This document shows, in pieces, positions 19,364-28,691 of a DNA stretch of 64,000 nt. Below the pieces are notes generated by a model that was not told where the DNA came from, did no database searches, and saw nothing but the letters and a program-made list of their open reading frames with translations. The position numbers and the translations under genes were made by a program. Location: positions 124,001 to 188,000 of the forward strand of contig NZ_VSST01000024.1 in assembly GCF_019402665.1 (NCBI RefSeq). Direction: 5' to 3'. The DNA comes from Bradyrhizobium canariense (lineage in GTDB: Bacteria; Pseudomonadota; Alphaproteobacteria; Rhizobiales; Xanthobacteraceae). Positions within the stretch are counted from its first letter, which is position 1; every line of letters starts with the position of its first letter.

Positions 19364-19975
19364 TCAGGTGATCTCCTTCAGCGTGGTCGGCCCACCGGTC
19401 GGCGCCGAGAACTGGCGGCCGTTCTGCGGACCGGGCTTGGGCGGATTGCCCGAAGCAAAGCCGTCAAGCACCTTGCCGAAGCTTTCCTTGGTCAGATCCT
19501 CATAGGTGTCCTTGCCGATCAGCACCATCGGCGCATTCACGCAGGCACCGAGGCACTCCACCTCCTCCCAGCTGAAATTGCCGTCCTTGGAGAGATGGAA
19601 GGGCTCGTGATGGATGCGGTGCTCGCAGACGTGGATCAGATCCTCGGCGCCGCGCAGGCGGCACGGCGTGGTGCCGCAGACCTGGATGTGGGCCTTCTTA
19701 CCGACCGGGGCCAGCTGGAACATCGTGTAGAAGGTCGCGACCTCGAGCACGCGGATATAGGGCATATCGAGCATGTCGGCGACAGCGCGGATCGCGGCCT
19801 CCGAGACCCAGCCTTCGTGCTGTTCCTGAACGCGCCAGAGGATGGCGATGACGGCCGAAGCCTGGCGCCCGGCCGGATATTTCGCGATCTGCTGCTTGGC
19901 GAACGCGAGGTTCTCCTCCGTGAACGCAAAGCTCGCGGGCTGGACTTCCTTCGGTGCTAATCGGCGAACGGACAT
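19364..19975 (-). CDS. nuoE: NADH-quinone oxidoreductase subunit E
   Basis: 203-residue thioredoxin-like subunit holding the 2Fe-2S cluster N1a. The four ligands are seen as C-x4-C in QVCGTTPCR and C-x3-C in VECLGACVN. The C-terminal 35 residues (after DGFASGNPP) form a Pro/Gly-rich tail. It starts 12 bp after the embedded methyltransferase stop at 19988, and its stop overlaps a possible start of the small membrane gene. Confidence 0.97.
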   Translation of the reverse strand: MSVRRLAPKEVQPASFAFTEENLAFAKQQIAKYPAGRQASAVIAILWRVQEQHEGWVSEAAIRAVADMLDMPYIRVLEVATFYTMFQLAPVGKKAHIQVCGTTPCRLRGAEDLIHVCEHRIHHEPFHLSKDGNFSWEEVECLGACVNAPMVLIGKDTYEDLTKESFGKVLDGFASGNPPKPGPQNGRQFSAPTGGPTTLKEIT

Positions 19976-19987
19976 CTCTTCAATCTC

Positions 19988-20950
19988 TCATTGCATGCGG
20001 CGCGCGGTTTTCGCATTCAGGGCATTGATCCTGTCCTGCCAGAATGCGCTTGCGGTGCCGAAAACATTGTAGCCGACATGGGTGGAGACCTTGATGCGGT
20101 CGAGGATCGACAGCTCGGTCACCGTCTCCATACGCCTTGTGCTGGGATCGTAGACGATCAGCTTCAGCGGGGTGTGTTCGAGGATGTAGCGCGATACTGC
20201 GTGCGAGCGGTCGCTGCCGTGCTCCTCGCACATGACGACGCTGTCGGCCTGGAGCAGCCGGGCGCCGCCCTTGATCGCCTCGATCTCGACGCCCTCGACG
20301 TCGAGCTTGATCAGGTACTTGCCGGTGCTAGCGACCTTGCCGTCGTCGATCAGATTGTCGAGCGCGATGACCGGCACGTCCTCGCCGACCGCCGACGCAT
20401 CGCCGGCAATGCTGAAGGCCTCGTGCTTGGTGCCTGACAGACGCGCGGTGCCACGGGCCGCGCCGATCGCGCATTTCATGGTCTCGAAGCGGCTGCCATT
20501 GATGCGGACGTTGTTGGCGAGCTTCGGATAGTTCTGCCCCGACGGCTCGATCGCGATCGCCTTGTGCGAACCGAACGGCTTGCTTGACACCAGCACCGAC
20601 CAATAGCCGTAATTCGCGCCGCAATCGAGCAGCGTGTAGTCGACGTCGATGGAGTCGGCGAACAACAGCTCCAGCTCGTCCTCGTAATTGTAGGAGCGGT
20701 TGAGCAGCTTGCTCCAATAGCCGTCGCCGTAGGGAAATTCGAACACGGCGTCGGGGTTGAGCTTGATCGCGATGTTGCGCTCGGGCAGCGTCTTCCGCAG
20801 CAGATTGGCGCAGGCGATGTAGCCCATATGCGAGAAGTGCGACGAGATCTTCGATCCCGTCACCAGCGCCAAGGCAGCCGTCCGCTCCCACAGGTTGGCC
20901 CCTTCAAGGGCCCCCGAGGCGCGGTCAAACTGGATCGGCGCCTGCGCCAT
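19988..20950 (-). CDS. FkbM-family methyltransferase embedded in nuo operon
   Basis: 320-residue SAM-dependent methyltransferase. SAM-binding motif I is LLDCGANYGYWS, followed by AIAIEPSGQNYPKLANNV, and the FkbM signature is KLDVEGVEIEAIKGG. The first 80 or so residues are a family-variable N-terminus. The start is the ATG at 20950, which overlaps the nuoD stop as TGATG, so its translation is coupled to nuoD; nuoE follows 12 bp after its stop. FkbM enzymes mostly O-methylate sugars, lipids or small molecules; no substrate can be read here. It is not a standard complex I gene. Whether it modifies complex I or simply shares its expression is unknown. Confidence 0.9.
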   Translation of the reverse strand: MAQAPIQFDRASGALEGANLWERTAALALVTGSKISSHFSHMGYIACANLLRKTLPERNIAIKLNPDAVFEFPYGDGYWSKLLNRSYNYEDELELLFADSIDVDYTLLDCGANYGYWSVLVSSKPFGSHKAIAIEPSGQNYPKLANNVRINGSRFETMKCAIGAARGTARLSGTKHEAFSIAGDASAVGEDVPVIALDNLIDDGKVASTGKYLIKLDVEGVEIEAIKGGARLLQADSVVMCEEHGSDRSHAVSRYILEHTPLKLIVYDPSTRRMETVTELSILDRIKVSTHVGYNVFGTASAFWQDRINALNAKTARRMQ

Positions 20951-22146
20951 CACCGATCGACCTCTCCGAACACGATGTCGAGCGAGCCGAGGATCGCCGA
21001 GACGTCGGCGAGCAGATGACCGCGGCAGATGTGGTCCATGGCCTGCAGATGCGCAAAGCCCGGCGCGCGGATCTTGCACTTGTAGGGCTTGTTGGTGCCG
21101 TCCGAGATCAGAAAGACGCCGAACTCGCCCTTGGGCGCCTCGACCGCGGCATAGACCTCGCCGGCCGGCACGTGGACGCCTTCGGTGTAGAGCTTGAAGT
21201 GGTGGATCAGCGCTTCCATCGAGCGCTTCATCTCGCCACGGCGCGGCGGTGCGACCTTGTTGTCCTCGACGACGACGGGGCCCTTCCCGTCGGCTGCGTT
21301 CAGCTTCTGGATGCACTGCTTCATGATGCGCACGGACTGGCGCATCTCTTCCATGCGGATCAGATAGCGGTCGTAGCAGTCGCCGTTCTTGCCGATCGGG
21401 ATGTCGAAATCCATCTCGGCGTAGCATTCATAGGGCTGCGACTTGCGCAGATCCCAGGCCGCGCCCGAACCGCGCACCATCACGCCGGAGAAGCCCCACT
21501 CCCAGGCTTCCTTCAGCGAGACGACGCCGATGTCGACGTTGCGCTGCTTGAAGATGCGGTTGGCGGTGAGCAGCCGGTCGAGATCTTCGACCACTTTCAG
21601 GAACGGATCACACCAGGCGTCGATGTCGTCGACCAGCTTCTGCGGCAGGTCCTGATGCACGCCGCCGACGCGGAAATAGGCTGCGTGCATGCGGCTGCCT
21701 GAGGCGCGCTCGTAGAATACCATCAACTTTTCGCGCTCTTCGAAACCCCACAGCGGCGGGGTCAGCGCGCCGACGTCCATCGCCTGCGTGGTGACGTTGA
21801 GCAGGTGCGACAGGATCCGGCCGATCTCGCAATAGAGCACGCGGATCAGCTGCGCGCGGCGCGGCACCTCGATGCCGAGCAGCTTTTCTGCAGCCATGCA
21901 GAAGGCGTGCTCCTGGTTCATCGGCGCGACGTAGTCGAGGCGGTCGAAATAAGGGATCGCCTGCAGATAGGTCTTCTGCTCGATCAGCTTTTCGGTGCCG
22001 CGGTGAAGCAGGCCGATATGCGGGTCGACGCGGGCGACGACCTCACCATCCAATTCAAGCACAAGACGAAGAACACCGTGCGCAGCTGGATGCTGCGGTC
22101 CGAAGTTGATCGTAAAGTTGCGAAGCTGTTCGGGTTGCTCGTTCAT
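20950..22146 (-). CDS. nuoD: NADH-quinone oxidoreductase subunit D
   Basis: 398-residue 49-kDa-type subunit that, with NuoB, forms the quinone-reduction site. The quinone-site region is intact: [21 protein letters not shown] at the N-terminus, [14 protein letters not shown] with the key His, and [14 protein letters not shown]. It is a separate gene, not fused to nuoC. It starts 2 bp after the nuoC stop and ends in a TGATG overlap with the methyltransferase. Confidence 0.98.
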   Translation of the reverse strand: MNEQPEQLRNFTINFGPQHPAAHGVLRLVLELDGEVVARVDPHIGLLHRGTEKLIEQKTYLQAIPYFDRLDYVAPMNQEHAFCMAAEKLLGIEVPRRAQLIRVLYCEIGRILSHLLNVTTQAMDVGALTPPLWGFEEREKLMVFYERASGSRMHAAYFRVGGVHQDLPQKLVDDIDAWCDPFLKVVEDLDRLLTANRIFKQRNVDIGVVSLKEAWEWGFSGVMVRGSGAAWDLRKSQPYECYAEMDFDIPIGKNGDCYDRYLIRMEEMRQSVRIMKQCIQKLNAADGKGPVVVEDNKVAPPRRGEMKRSMEALIHHFKLYTEGVHVPAGEVYAAVEAPKGEFGVFLISDGTNKPYKCKIRAPGFAHLQAMDHICRGHLLADVSAILGSLDIVFGEVDR

Positions 22147-22148
22147 GA

Positions 22149-22763
22149 TCAGACCTTCGGCCCCGCTTTTTCATCGCCCGGAAGGACCGGATAGTCGGCG
22201 CCCTCCCACGGGGACAAAAAGTCGAACTTGCGGAATTCCTGGTTGAGCCTGACCGGCTCGTACACCACCCGCTTCTCCTGGTCGTCGTAGCGGACCTCGA
22301 GGAAGCCGGTGGTCGGGAAATCCTTGCGCAGCGGATGACCCTCGAAGCCGTAATCGGTCAGGAGGCGGCGCATGTCGGGATGACCGACGAAGATCACGCC
22401 GTAGAGGTCGTAGGCCTCGCGCTCGAACCAGTCGGCGCCGGGAAACACCTCGATCAGCGACGGCACCTGCGTGGTCTCGTCGGCCTGGGCCTTGAGCCGG
22501 ACCCGCGCGTTCAGGGTCGGTGACAGGAAGTGATAGATCACGTCGAAGCGCTTCTCGCGCGAGGGATAGTCCGCCGCCGTGATGTCGGTGAAATTGATGA
22601 AGCGGCAGTTCGGGTCGTCGCGGAGGTACTTGACCACCTCGACGATCTTGCTGACCTCGACATCGACCGTGAGCTGGTTGAAGGCCACCGAATGACCGAT
22701 GGCGGCGCCCGGAAGCGCGCTAACGATCGTCTGCCCCAGGGCGTCGAGCTTGGCGTCGTCCAT
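22149..22763 (-). CDS. nuoC: NADH-quinone oxidoreductase subunit C
   Basis: 204-residue 30-kDa-type subunit of the hydrophilic arm. The family signature is present as [20 protein letters not shown] followed by [12 protein letters not shown] at about residues 122-155. It carries no cofactor. The start [12 protein letters not shown] (22763) is 11 bp after nuoB; an open frame continues further upstream but only as the alternate frame of nuoB. It ends 2 bp before nuoD. Confidence 0.97.
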   Translation of the reverse strand: MDDAKLDALGQTIVSALPGAAIGHSVAFNQLTVDVEVSKIVEVVKYLRDDPNCRFINFTDITAADYPSREKRFDVIYHFLSPTLNARVRLKAQADETTQVPSLIEVFPGADWFEREAYDLYGVIFVGHPDMRRLLTDYGFEGHPLRKDFPTTGFLEVRYDDQEKRVVYEPVRLNQEFRKFDFLSPWEGADYPVLPGDEKAGPKV

Positions 22764-22774
22764 GACGTAAAACC

Positions 22775-23362
22775 TTAGCGTTCGATGGTGCCGGTGCGGC
22801 GGATCTTCTTCTGCAGCAGCAGCACGCCGTAGAGCAGCGCTTCCGCCGTGGGCGGGCAGCCCGGCACGTAGATGTCGATCGGCACGATACGATCGCAACC
22901 GCGCACGACCGAGTAGGAATAGTGATAGTAGCCGCCGCCGTTGGCGCAGGAGCCCATCGAGATGACGTAACGCGGCTCGGGCATCTGGTCGTAGACCTTG
23001 CGCAGCGCCGGCGCCATCTTGTTGGTCAGGGTCCCCGCGACGATCATCACGTCCGACTGACGCGGCGAGGCGCGCGGCGCGAAGCCGAAGCGCTCGACGT
23101 CGTAGCGCGGCATCGACACCTGCATCATCTCGACCGCGCAGCAGGCGAGACCGAAGGTCATCCACATCAGCGAGCCGGTACGCGCCCAGGTGATGAGGTC
23201 GTCGGTCGCGGCCACGAAGAAGCCCTTGTCGGACAGTTCCGAATTGACCTCGAGGAAGAACGGATCATTGGCCCCGACCGGCTTGCCGGTCGACGGGTCA
23301 AGGATGCCCTTGGGGGCCGGCGCGAGAACCGGACCGGCGGACGACACAGGGTTCAATCCCAT
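22775..23362 (-). CDS. nuoB: NADH-quinone oxidoreductase subunit B
   Basis: 195-residue PSST-type subunit carrying the terminal 4Fe-4S cluster N2, which reduces quinone. The unusual ligand set is complete: tandem Cys in [11 protein letters not shown], Cys in SMGSCANGG and Cys in YVPGCPP. The start [10 protein letters not shown] (23362) overlaps the nuoA end by 10 bp; an ATG seven codons upstream would overlap further and adds a non-conserved stretch. Confidence 0.97.
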   Translation of the reverse strand: MGLNPVSSAGPVLAPAPKGILDPSTGKPVGANDPFFLEVNSELSDKGFFVAATDDLITWARTGSLMWMTFGLACCAVEMMQVSMPRYDVERFGFAPRASPRQSDVMIVAGTLTNKMAPALRKVYDQMPEPRYVISMGSCANGGGYYHYSYSVVRGCDRIVPIDIYVPGCPPTAEALLYGVLLLQKKIRRTGTIER

Positions 23363-23718
23363 TCCAGTGCGCCTTTCTTCCATTCATAGGCGAACCCGAC
23401 CGTCAGCACGCCAAGGAACACCACCATGGACCAGAAGCCGGTCGCGCCAAGCTTGCCGAACGCCACAGCCCAGGGAAACAGGAACGCCACCTCGAGGTCG
23501 AAGATGATGAAGAGGATGGCGACGAGATAGAAGCGGACGTCGAACTTCATGCGGGCGTCGTCGAAGGCGTTGAAACCGCACTCATACGCCGACAGCTTTT
23601 CCGGGTCAGGCTGCTGGAACGCCACGATGAACGGCGCGATCAGCAGCACCAGGCCAATGAGGCCCGCTACCCCTATGAAGACGACGAGTGGAAGATAGTT
23701 CTGCAGAATGCCGCTCAT
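23353..23718 (-). CDS. nuoA: NADH-quinone oxidoreductase subunit A
   Basis: 121-residue, three-helix membrane subunit and the first gene of the nuo operon. The conserved loop YECGF (45-49) and the second-helix motif [12 protein letters not shown] (about 73-84) are intact. The start is the ATG at 23718 ([10 protein letters not shown]), preceded by AAGGG on the minus strand; the frame continues upstream without family similarity. The operon promoter should lie in the 576-bp gap upstream, but no clear -35/-10 pair was identified. Confidence 0.97.
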   Translation of the reverse strand: MSGILQNYLPLVVFIGVAGLIGLVLLIAPFIVAFQQPDPEKLSAYECGFNAFDDARMKFDVRFYLVAILFIIFDLEVAFLFPWAVAFGKLGATGFWSMVVFLGVLTVGFAYEWKKGALEWD

Positions 23719-24294
23719 TGACGAGCCCTTTTTCCCGCAGCCTCGGGACAGCCACGGATTCGTCCAGTTTGGAATTGTTCTGAGCCTTAGCGCAGTGCAC
23801 CAATGGGCGCAAGACACGCTCTTTTTAGGCCCTTTGTCGCCCTCAGAACGGTGGAAATCCCGGAATCACCCCGCGGCTGGTATGGAGCAGATCGACCGCC
23901 CCAGCAAGGGCGCCCCGATCAGTCCACACGCGCTGGGCCGTGACGTCCGTGGTTGGGAAGGCTCACTCTATCTAGGCCGCGACGCTGCAAAGTCCAGATT
24001 ACAACGAGGCCAAGCGCGCCCATTATCGGGCGAGCGACCCGGGAGCCATGCATCACGATCGGACCCGGGCTCGTCTGGCGAATGCGTCGGGCAGGAGGCG
24101 CCCGCTTCGCCGCAGCGAAAAATGGGTGGCGAGCGCGGCGGCAACGTGGCTGGGTCGTCGCGCGCCGCGCTCGCATGAGCTTCGGGCCGGGGGGCATGGC
24201 CCGCGAGCTCATCGATCTCGTGGTGGAAGCCGGGTGACGAGCCGGTCAGGCTCTCACGATCGCCTTTCGCCTTTCCCCACCATTTGGCCTGTCC
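23719..24294. other. 576-bp intergenic region upstream of nuoA
   Basis: Lies between the nuoA start and the stop of the TonB receptor gene, both on the minus strand. It should contain the nuo promoter. Open frames of 70-160 codons exist in several frames (for example 23919-24212 minus, 23953-24237 plus) but they are Arg/Pro/Gly-rich, overlap one another and show no recognisable family or ribosome site, so I call no gene. Confidence 0.6.
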
Positions 24295-26607
24295 TCACCA
24301 TTTGTAGGAAACGCTGGCGGTGACGCGCCGGCGGTCGCCGTAGAAGCAGGAGGACGCCGCCGCGCAGCTGGCGACGTAGATCTTGTCGGTCAAATTGACC
24401 ACGTTCAGCGCGGTGCGCCAGTTCTGCCATTCATGGTGGAGCGCGAGATCGCCCAGCACGACCGCGGGAACCTCAAGGGTATTGGCCGCATCCGCCCACG
24501 ACGAACCGATATAGCGGATGCCGCCGCCGAAGCCGAAGCCCGCCAGCGGCCCGTCCTTGAAGGTGTAGTCCGCCCAGCCGGACACCAGAAGCTCAGGCGT
24601 GTTGGTCGGGGTCTTGCCGACCAACGCCGGGTCCAGATCCCTGCTGTTGAACAAATGGTAGGCCGTGAACGAGCCGATCAGCTTCAGCTCGCGCGTGGCG
24701 TTCGCCACCGCTTCGAGCTCGATGCCGCGCGAGGTCACCTCCCCGGTCTGGTTCTGCAAGGTCGTGACGACAGGGTCGGTCGTTGCCACATGCTGACGTT
24801 TCAAGTCGAACACCGAAGCGGTGAAGTAGCCGTCAAATCCCCGCGGCGCGACCTTGACGCCGATTTCCGCCTGCTGGCCGGTCTCCGGCAGGAACAGCTG
24901 GTTTTGCGCGTTGAGGCCGATAATTGGATTGTAGCTTGTGGCGTACGACACATAGGGCGCGATGCCGTTGTCGAAATTGTAGATCAGCCCGGCGCGCCCG
25001 CTGAACCTGCTGTCGTCGCGGCTGGCGAGCGTGGCGCTGGTATCACGGCCAGCCTGCGTCGTCTCGACCCAATCGTTGCGGCCGCTCAGCACCAGCGTGA
25101 AGTTGCCGAGCTTCATCTGATCCTGAAGATAGGTGCCGGCCTGCTTCTGCGTAATCTGGAAGTTGCGGAACGGTGCGCCCGTCAACGGAATGTCAAATCC
25201 ATAGGCGGGATTGAAGACGTTGATCGAAGGAACGGTGCCGAAGTTGAAAGCCTGATAGTCGTCGATCTGGTAGCCCTTCAAATCGACCCCGAACAGCATG
25301 GTGTGCCGCACCGCGCCGGTGTTGAAGCGGTACTCCAGCTGGTTGTCGAGATTGGCTTGGTTGGCGGTGTTCTTCGCATACCAATTGTAGCGACCAAGAC
25401 TAGCCGTGTTGATGTCAGCCCAATTGTTGCCGACGTAGCCGCGATAGGTCACGTCGACATGGGCAAAGCGCGCATTTTGCCGGAATGTCAGATCGTCGGT
25501 GAGATTGCGCTCGACCTGATAGCCGAGCATCTCCTGCTCGCGCGTGAACTTGTCGACGCTGGGATCCCCGGCGAAAAAGCTGGTCGGGATCTTGCCGAAC
25601 CGAGCGTTGGTCACCGTGCCCTCATAGGGCAGGAAGTTGATGCCTCGGGTTTCCTGCCGGGAAGCTGAAGCCAGCACCGTGAACGTCGTGTCGGCGTCCG
25701 GCTTCCAGGTCACCGAGGGCGCGATGAAGTAGTTGTTATCCGGCGTGAAATTGACCTGCGTGGGGCCGTTCTGGACCTGGCCGACGACGCGGTAGAACAG
25801 CTTGCCGTTCTCAGGGCTCGTCGCGACCGGACCGCCGACATCGAAGCCGACATAGGCATTGCCGAAATTGTTGACGCCGGTCTCGATGAAACGGACGGGC
25901 TCCGCGGGCGGCATCTTGCTGATGACGTTGACGATGCCGCTCGGGCTCGATCCGCCATAGAGCACGGCCGACGGACCGCGCAGCACCTCGACGCGCTCCA
26001 TGTTGGGCGTCTGAAGCTTCCAGCTCGCATAGGACGTGTAGAACAGCTGCATGCCGTCGAGGAACAGTCCGACATCGTCGGACTTGAAGCCGCGGATCAG
26101 CCACCAGTCGTTGCGCGTGTCCGCGCCGAAGGTCCCGGCGCGGACGCCGGCGGCATAGCGCAGGACCTCGTCGAGCTTGTTCGCCTTCTGGTCGCGGATC
26201 TGCTCCGCGCCAATCACCGACACCGCCTGCGGCGTCTCCATGATCGGCGTGTTGGTCTTGGTGCCGGACGAGCTGCGGCCGGCGACGTAGCCGTGCACCG
26301 GCCCGCGTGGCGTCTCGACGAAACCGACATTGCGCGGCGGCGGCCTGCTCCGGCTGGCGGTCTGCTCGGATGATCGCGGCGCGCGGCGCTGGACGGAGGG
26401 CGCCGCCCGGCGGCGCGCTTCCGGCGCGGTGACGGTCACCGACGGAATGTTCTGCGCGCCACTCTGCGCAGGAGATTGTGCAAGCGATGCCTGCGGCAGC
26501 AAAACCCAGGCGGATGCGGTCGCCAATACGGCCGACCGCAGCATTCCAAGACTGTTCACGCGCAACCCCAAAACTGCGTGTTTTGATTGCACATGCTGTC
26601 GGCCCAT
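24295..26607 (-). CDS. TonB-dependent siderophore receptor
   Basis: 770-residue outer-membrane receptor of the FhuA/ferric-siderophore type. A signal peptide is visible (hydrophobic stretch about 24-43, cleavage near SLAQ). A Pro/Arg-rich linker (about 55-95) precedes the plug domain (TNTPIMETPQAVSVIGAEQI; LDEVLRYAAGVRAGTF; VEVLRGPSAVLYGG). The barrel follows and ends in the aromatic VSYKW typical of outer-membrane proteins. TonB, not encoded here, would energise uptake. The first ATG is used; M22 is an alternative that gives a more compact signal peptide. A 12-bp tandem repeat lies 59 bp upstream. Iron regulation is likely for the family, but no Fur, RirA or Irr box was recognised. Confidence 0.94.
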   Translation of the reverse strand: MGRQHVQSKHAVLGLRVNSLGMLRSAVLATASAWVLLPQASLAQSPAQSGAQNIPSVTVTAPEARRRAAPSVQRRAPRSSEQTASRSRPPPRNVGFVETPRGPVHGYVAGRSSSGTKTNTPIMETPQAVSVIGAEQIRDQKANKLDEVLRYAAGVRAGTFGADTRNDWWLIRGFKSDDVGLFLDGMQLFYTSYASWKLQTPNMERVEVLRGPSAVLYGGSSPSGIVNVISKMPPAEPVRFIETGVNNFGNAYVGFDVGGPVATSPENGKLFYRVVGQVQNGPTQVNFTPDNNYFIAPSVTWKPDADTTFTVLASASRQETRGINFLPYEGTVTNARFGKIPTSFFAGDPSVDKFTREQEMLGYQVERNLTDDLTFRQNARFAHVDVTYRGYVGNNWADINTASLGRYNWYAKNTANQANLDNQLEYRFNTGAVRHTMLFGVDLKGYQIDDYQAFNFGTVPSINVFNPAYGFDIPLTGAPFRNFQITQKQAGTYLQDQMKLGNFTLVLSGRNDWVETTQAGRDTSATLASRDDSRFSGRAGLIYNFDNGIAPYVSYATSYNPIIGLNAQNQLFLPETGQQAEIGVKVAPRGFDGYFTASVFDLKRQHVATTDPVVTTLQNQTGEVTSRGIELEAVANATRELKLIGSFTAYHLFNSRDLDPALVGKTPTNTPELLVSGWADYTFKDGPLAGFGFGGGIRYIGSSWADAANTLEVPAVVLGDLALHHEWQNWRTALNVVNLTDKIYVASCAAASSCFYGDRRRVTASVSYKW

Positions 26608-26665
26608 GACGGCATGCGCTTGCGGTGACGCTTAGGGGAGCGCGCGCGAATTCCCTAATTGAAAG

Positions 26666-26713
26666 CCTCTTAGAAGGAGTCTTAGAAAGAGTCTTGGAAA
26701 GGGTCTTGGAAGC
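26666..26713. repeat. Tandem array of four 12-bp units
   Basis: Four consecutive 12-bp units, each containing TCTTAGAA or TCTTGGAA (cores begin at 26668, 26680, 26692 and 26704, exact 12-base period), with consensus RGTCTTRGAARG. It lies 59-106 bp upstream of the TonB receptor start and 30 bp downstream of the marR stop. It could be a regulator-binding array, a 5'-leader element or a slippage product. Confidence 0.75.
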
Positions 26714-26743
26714 GATCCAACATGTTCCGGGATCGCCGAAACG

Positions 26744-27259
26744 TCAGCGCGAAATCTTCTCGCTCTCGAGCATCTCGGCGGCGATCGCCGTCAGCTGATC
26801 GACCTGCTGCAGCAAGGTCGCGAACTCGGCTTCGCTCAGATGTTCGCGCAAACGCCGATTGCGCTCCTGCGCACCGGCGACGATCGCATCATGTGCCGCA
26901 AGGCCCGTTGCGGTCAGCGAGACCAGCACCTCGCGGCTGTCTTTCGGGTTGGCCGATTTCGCGATCAGCTTGCGCGACACGAGTTCCGCAAGCGCGCGGC
27001 TGATCTGCCCCTTGTCCTGGCCGACGGCTTCCGCAAGCCGCGCCACGCTCATCGGCGGCCGCCGGCCGAGCGAGGCGACCAGGCCGAACTCGACCGATGA
27101 CAATCCGGCGAGGCGCTTGTAGCGCAGGATGGCACCGCGCTTGAGCAGATTGGCCAGCACCATCAGCCGCGACGATAGCATGACGGTGATCGGCGCCGGC
27201 GACTGACTTTCGTCCGCATCGGACGATGTGCGCCCGGCCCTGCTTGATGTCTGGCTCAT
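26744..27259 (-). CDS. MarR-family transcriptional regulator
   Basis: 171-residue winged-helix regulator. A Ser-rich, non-conserved N-terminus (about 1-22) precedes the MarR fold; the recognition region is SVARLAEAVGQDKGQISRALAELVSRKLI followed by the wing SANPKDSREVLVSLTATG (given in parts). It is divergent from the Rieske oxygenase gene at 27441, and the 181-bp space between them is the natural place for its operator, so it probably controls the oxygenase/MFS pair in response to an aromatic ligand. That link is inference from position. Confidence 0.9.
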   Translation of the reverse strand: MSQTSSRAGRTSSDADESQSPAPITVMLSSRLMVLANLLKRGAILRYKRLAGLSSVEFGLVASLGRRPPMSVARLAEAVGQDKGQISRALAELVSRKLIAKSANPKDSREVLVSLTATGLAAHDAIVAGAQERNRRLREHLSEAEFATLLQQVDQLTAIAAEMLESEKISR

Positions 27260-27440
27260 GGTCCACCTCTGCCAAGAAAGCCGCGGCGTGCCAAGTCTTG
27301 GTAGCGCGACCTCCCCAGCCTGATCCGAATGCGACTAAGAGGCATTTAGAAATCGTTGACATTATCATCTATCTAATCTTCACTTGGCACAAGGCATCAA
27401 AAATGGCCCGGCCGGTACGGCCAACTGCGGGAGGACCGGT
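27260..27440. promoter_or_regulatory. Divergent promoter region marR / Rieske oxygenase
   Basis: An AT-richer stretch (about 27335-27380) stands out from the surrounding GC-rich DNA. It contains a TTGACA at 27356-27361 on the plus strand, a plausible -35 element for the oxygenase gene, but no convincing -10 at 16-18 bp. No perfect palindrome was found for a MarR site. Confidence 0.35.
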
Positions 27441-28631
27441 ATGAGCATCACCCAGCGGGATCGCGATCTCGGCACGGCCTATGCGATGAAGCCGGCGCAC
27501 ACCCGCACCGAGCTCACCTCGGTCGTGCGCGGCACGCCGATGGGCGAACTGCTCCGCCGCTACTGGCATCCGGTTGGCCTCATCAGTGACGCCACCGACA
27601 CGCCGAAGAAAGTCCGCACGCTCGGCGAGGATCTGGTGCTGTTCCGCGACAAGCACGGCCGCGCCGGTTTGCTGCACGCTCGCTGCTGCCACCGCGGCAC
27701 CACGCTCTATTATGGCAAGGTCGAGGAGGACGGCATCCGCTGCTGCTATCACGGCTGGAAGTTCGACACCGAGGGTCATTGCCTGGAGCAGCCCTGCGAG
27801 CCCGACGGCGGCCAGTTCAAGGACAAGGTGCGCCAGCCCTGGTATCCGGTCGAGGAACGCTACGGACTGATCTTCGCCTATATGGGCCCGGCCGAGAAAC
27901 GTCCGGTGCTACCGGCCTATGAATGCCTGGAGACCATGGACGACGGCGAGTTCGTCGAGGCCGACGATTCCTCGATCGGCGGCGGCGGTCCCGCGATCAT
28001 CCCCTGCAACTGGCTCCAGCATTTCGAGAATGTGGTCGATCCCTACCACGTGCCGGTGCTGCACGGCTCGTTCTCGGGTCCGCAATTCACCAACATGATG
28101 GCGTCGATGCCGGAGGTGACGTTCGACAAAACGCCGCGCGGCATCGCCGTACGCTCGATCCGCAAGCAGGATGACGGCCGTGTGTTTTACCGCGTCACCG
28201 AGGCGGCGCTCCCCACCTTGCGCGTCGTGCCGAACCCTCGCGTGGCGCAGTTCGCCCGCGTCGAGTCGCTTGGCTGGACGCTGCCGATCGATGACACCTC
28301 GTTCCGCATCTACGTCGCCGGTCGCGTCAAGAGCGCCGGCGACATCGGCCGCATGCGTTCGAAGTTCAACGGCAAATTCTGGTGGGACATGACCGAGGAA
28401 GAGCACCAGCAATTTCCGGGCGATTACGAAGCCCAGGTCGGCCAGGGACCGCAGACCATCCATTCCGAGGAGCATTTCGGCCAGAGCGACCGCGGCATCC
28501 TCATGATCCGGCGCATGCTGAGCGAGCAGCTCGAAGCGATGGAAGCAGGCCGCAATCCGATCGGAATCTCATTCGATGTGAACGCGCCTCCGGTCGAATT
28601 CGAAGCGGGGAATTACATCCGCGAAGGCTGA
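27441..28631 (+). CDS. Rieske non-heme iron oxygenase, large subunit
   Basis: 396-residue aromatic ring-hydroxylating oxygenase alpha subunit, starting at ATG 27441 behind GGGAGGA. The Rieske 2Fe-2S ligands are C82-x-H84 and C101-x2-H104 (CCHRG, CCYHGW). The mononuclear iron motif is D200-x2-H203-x4-H208 (NVVDPYHVPVLH). This is the phthalate/phenoxybenzoate-dioxygenase-like type. No small subunit, ferredoxin or reductase gene is adjacent, so electron partners must be encoded elsewhere. The next gene, an MFS transporter, probably imports or exports its substrate. The substrate is not predictable from sequence alone. Confidence 0.92.
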   Translation: MSITQRDRDLGTAYAMKPAHTRTELTSVVRGTPMGELLRRYWHPVGLISDATDTPKKVRTLGEDLVLFRDKHGRAGLLHARCCHRGTTLYYGKVEEDGIRCCYHGWKFDTEGHCLEQPCEPDGGQFKDKVRQPWYPVEERYGLIFAYMGPAEKRPVLPAYECLETMDDGEFVEADDSSIGGGGPAIIPCNWLQHFENVVDPYHVPVLHGSFSGPQFTNMMASMPEVTFDKTPRGIAVRSIRKQDDGRVFYRVTEAALPTLRVVPNPRVAQFARVESLGWTLPIDDTSFRIYVAGRVKSAGDIGRMRSKFNGKFWWDMTEEEHQQFPGDYEAQVGQGPQTIHSEEHFGQSDRGILMIRRMLSEQLEAMEAGRNPIGISFDVNAPPVEFEAGNYIREG

Positions 28632-28691
28632 CATGCCAGCTCCAATCAGGGCTGGACCGACAACGAGAACAACGACAAATTGGGGGAAGCG

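Noticed and set aside
23919..24237. Overlapping Arg/Pro-rich open frames upstream of nuoA on both strands
   Set aside because: No ribosome site, no family resemblance, strong GC bias and mutual overlap. More likely non-coding promoter DNA.
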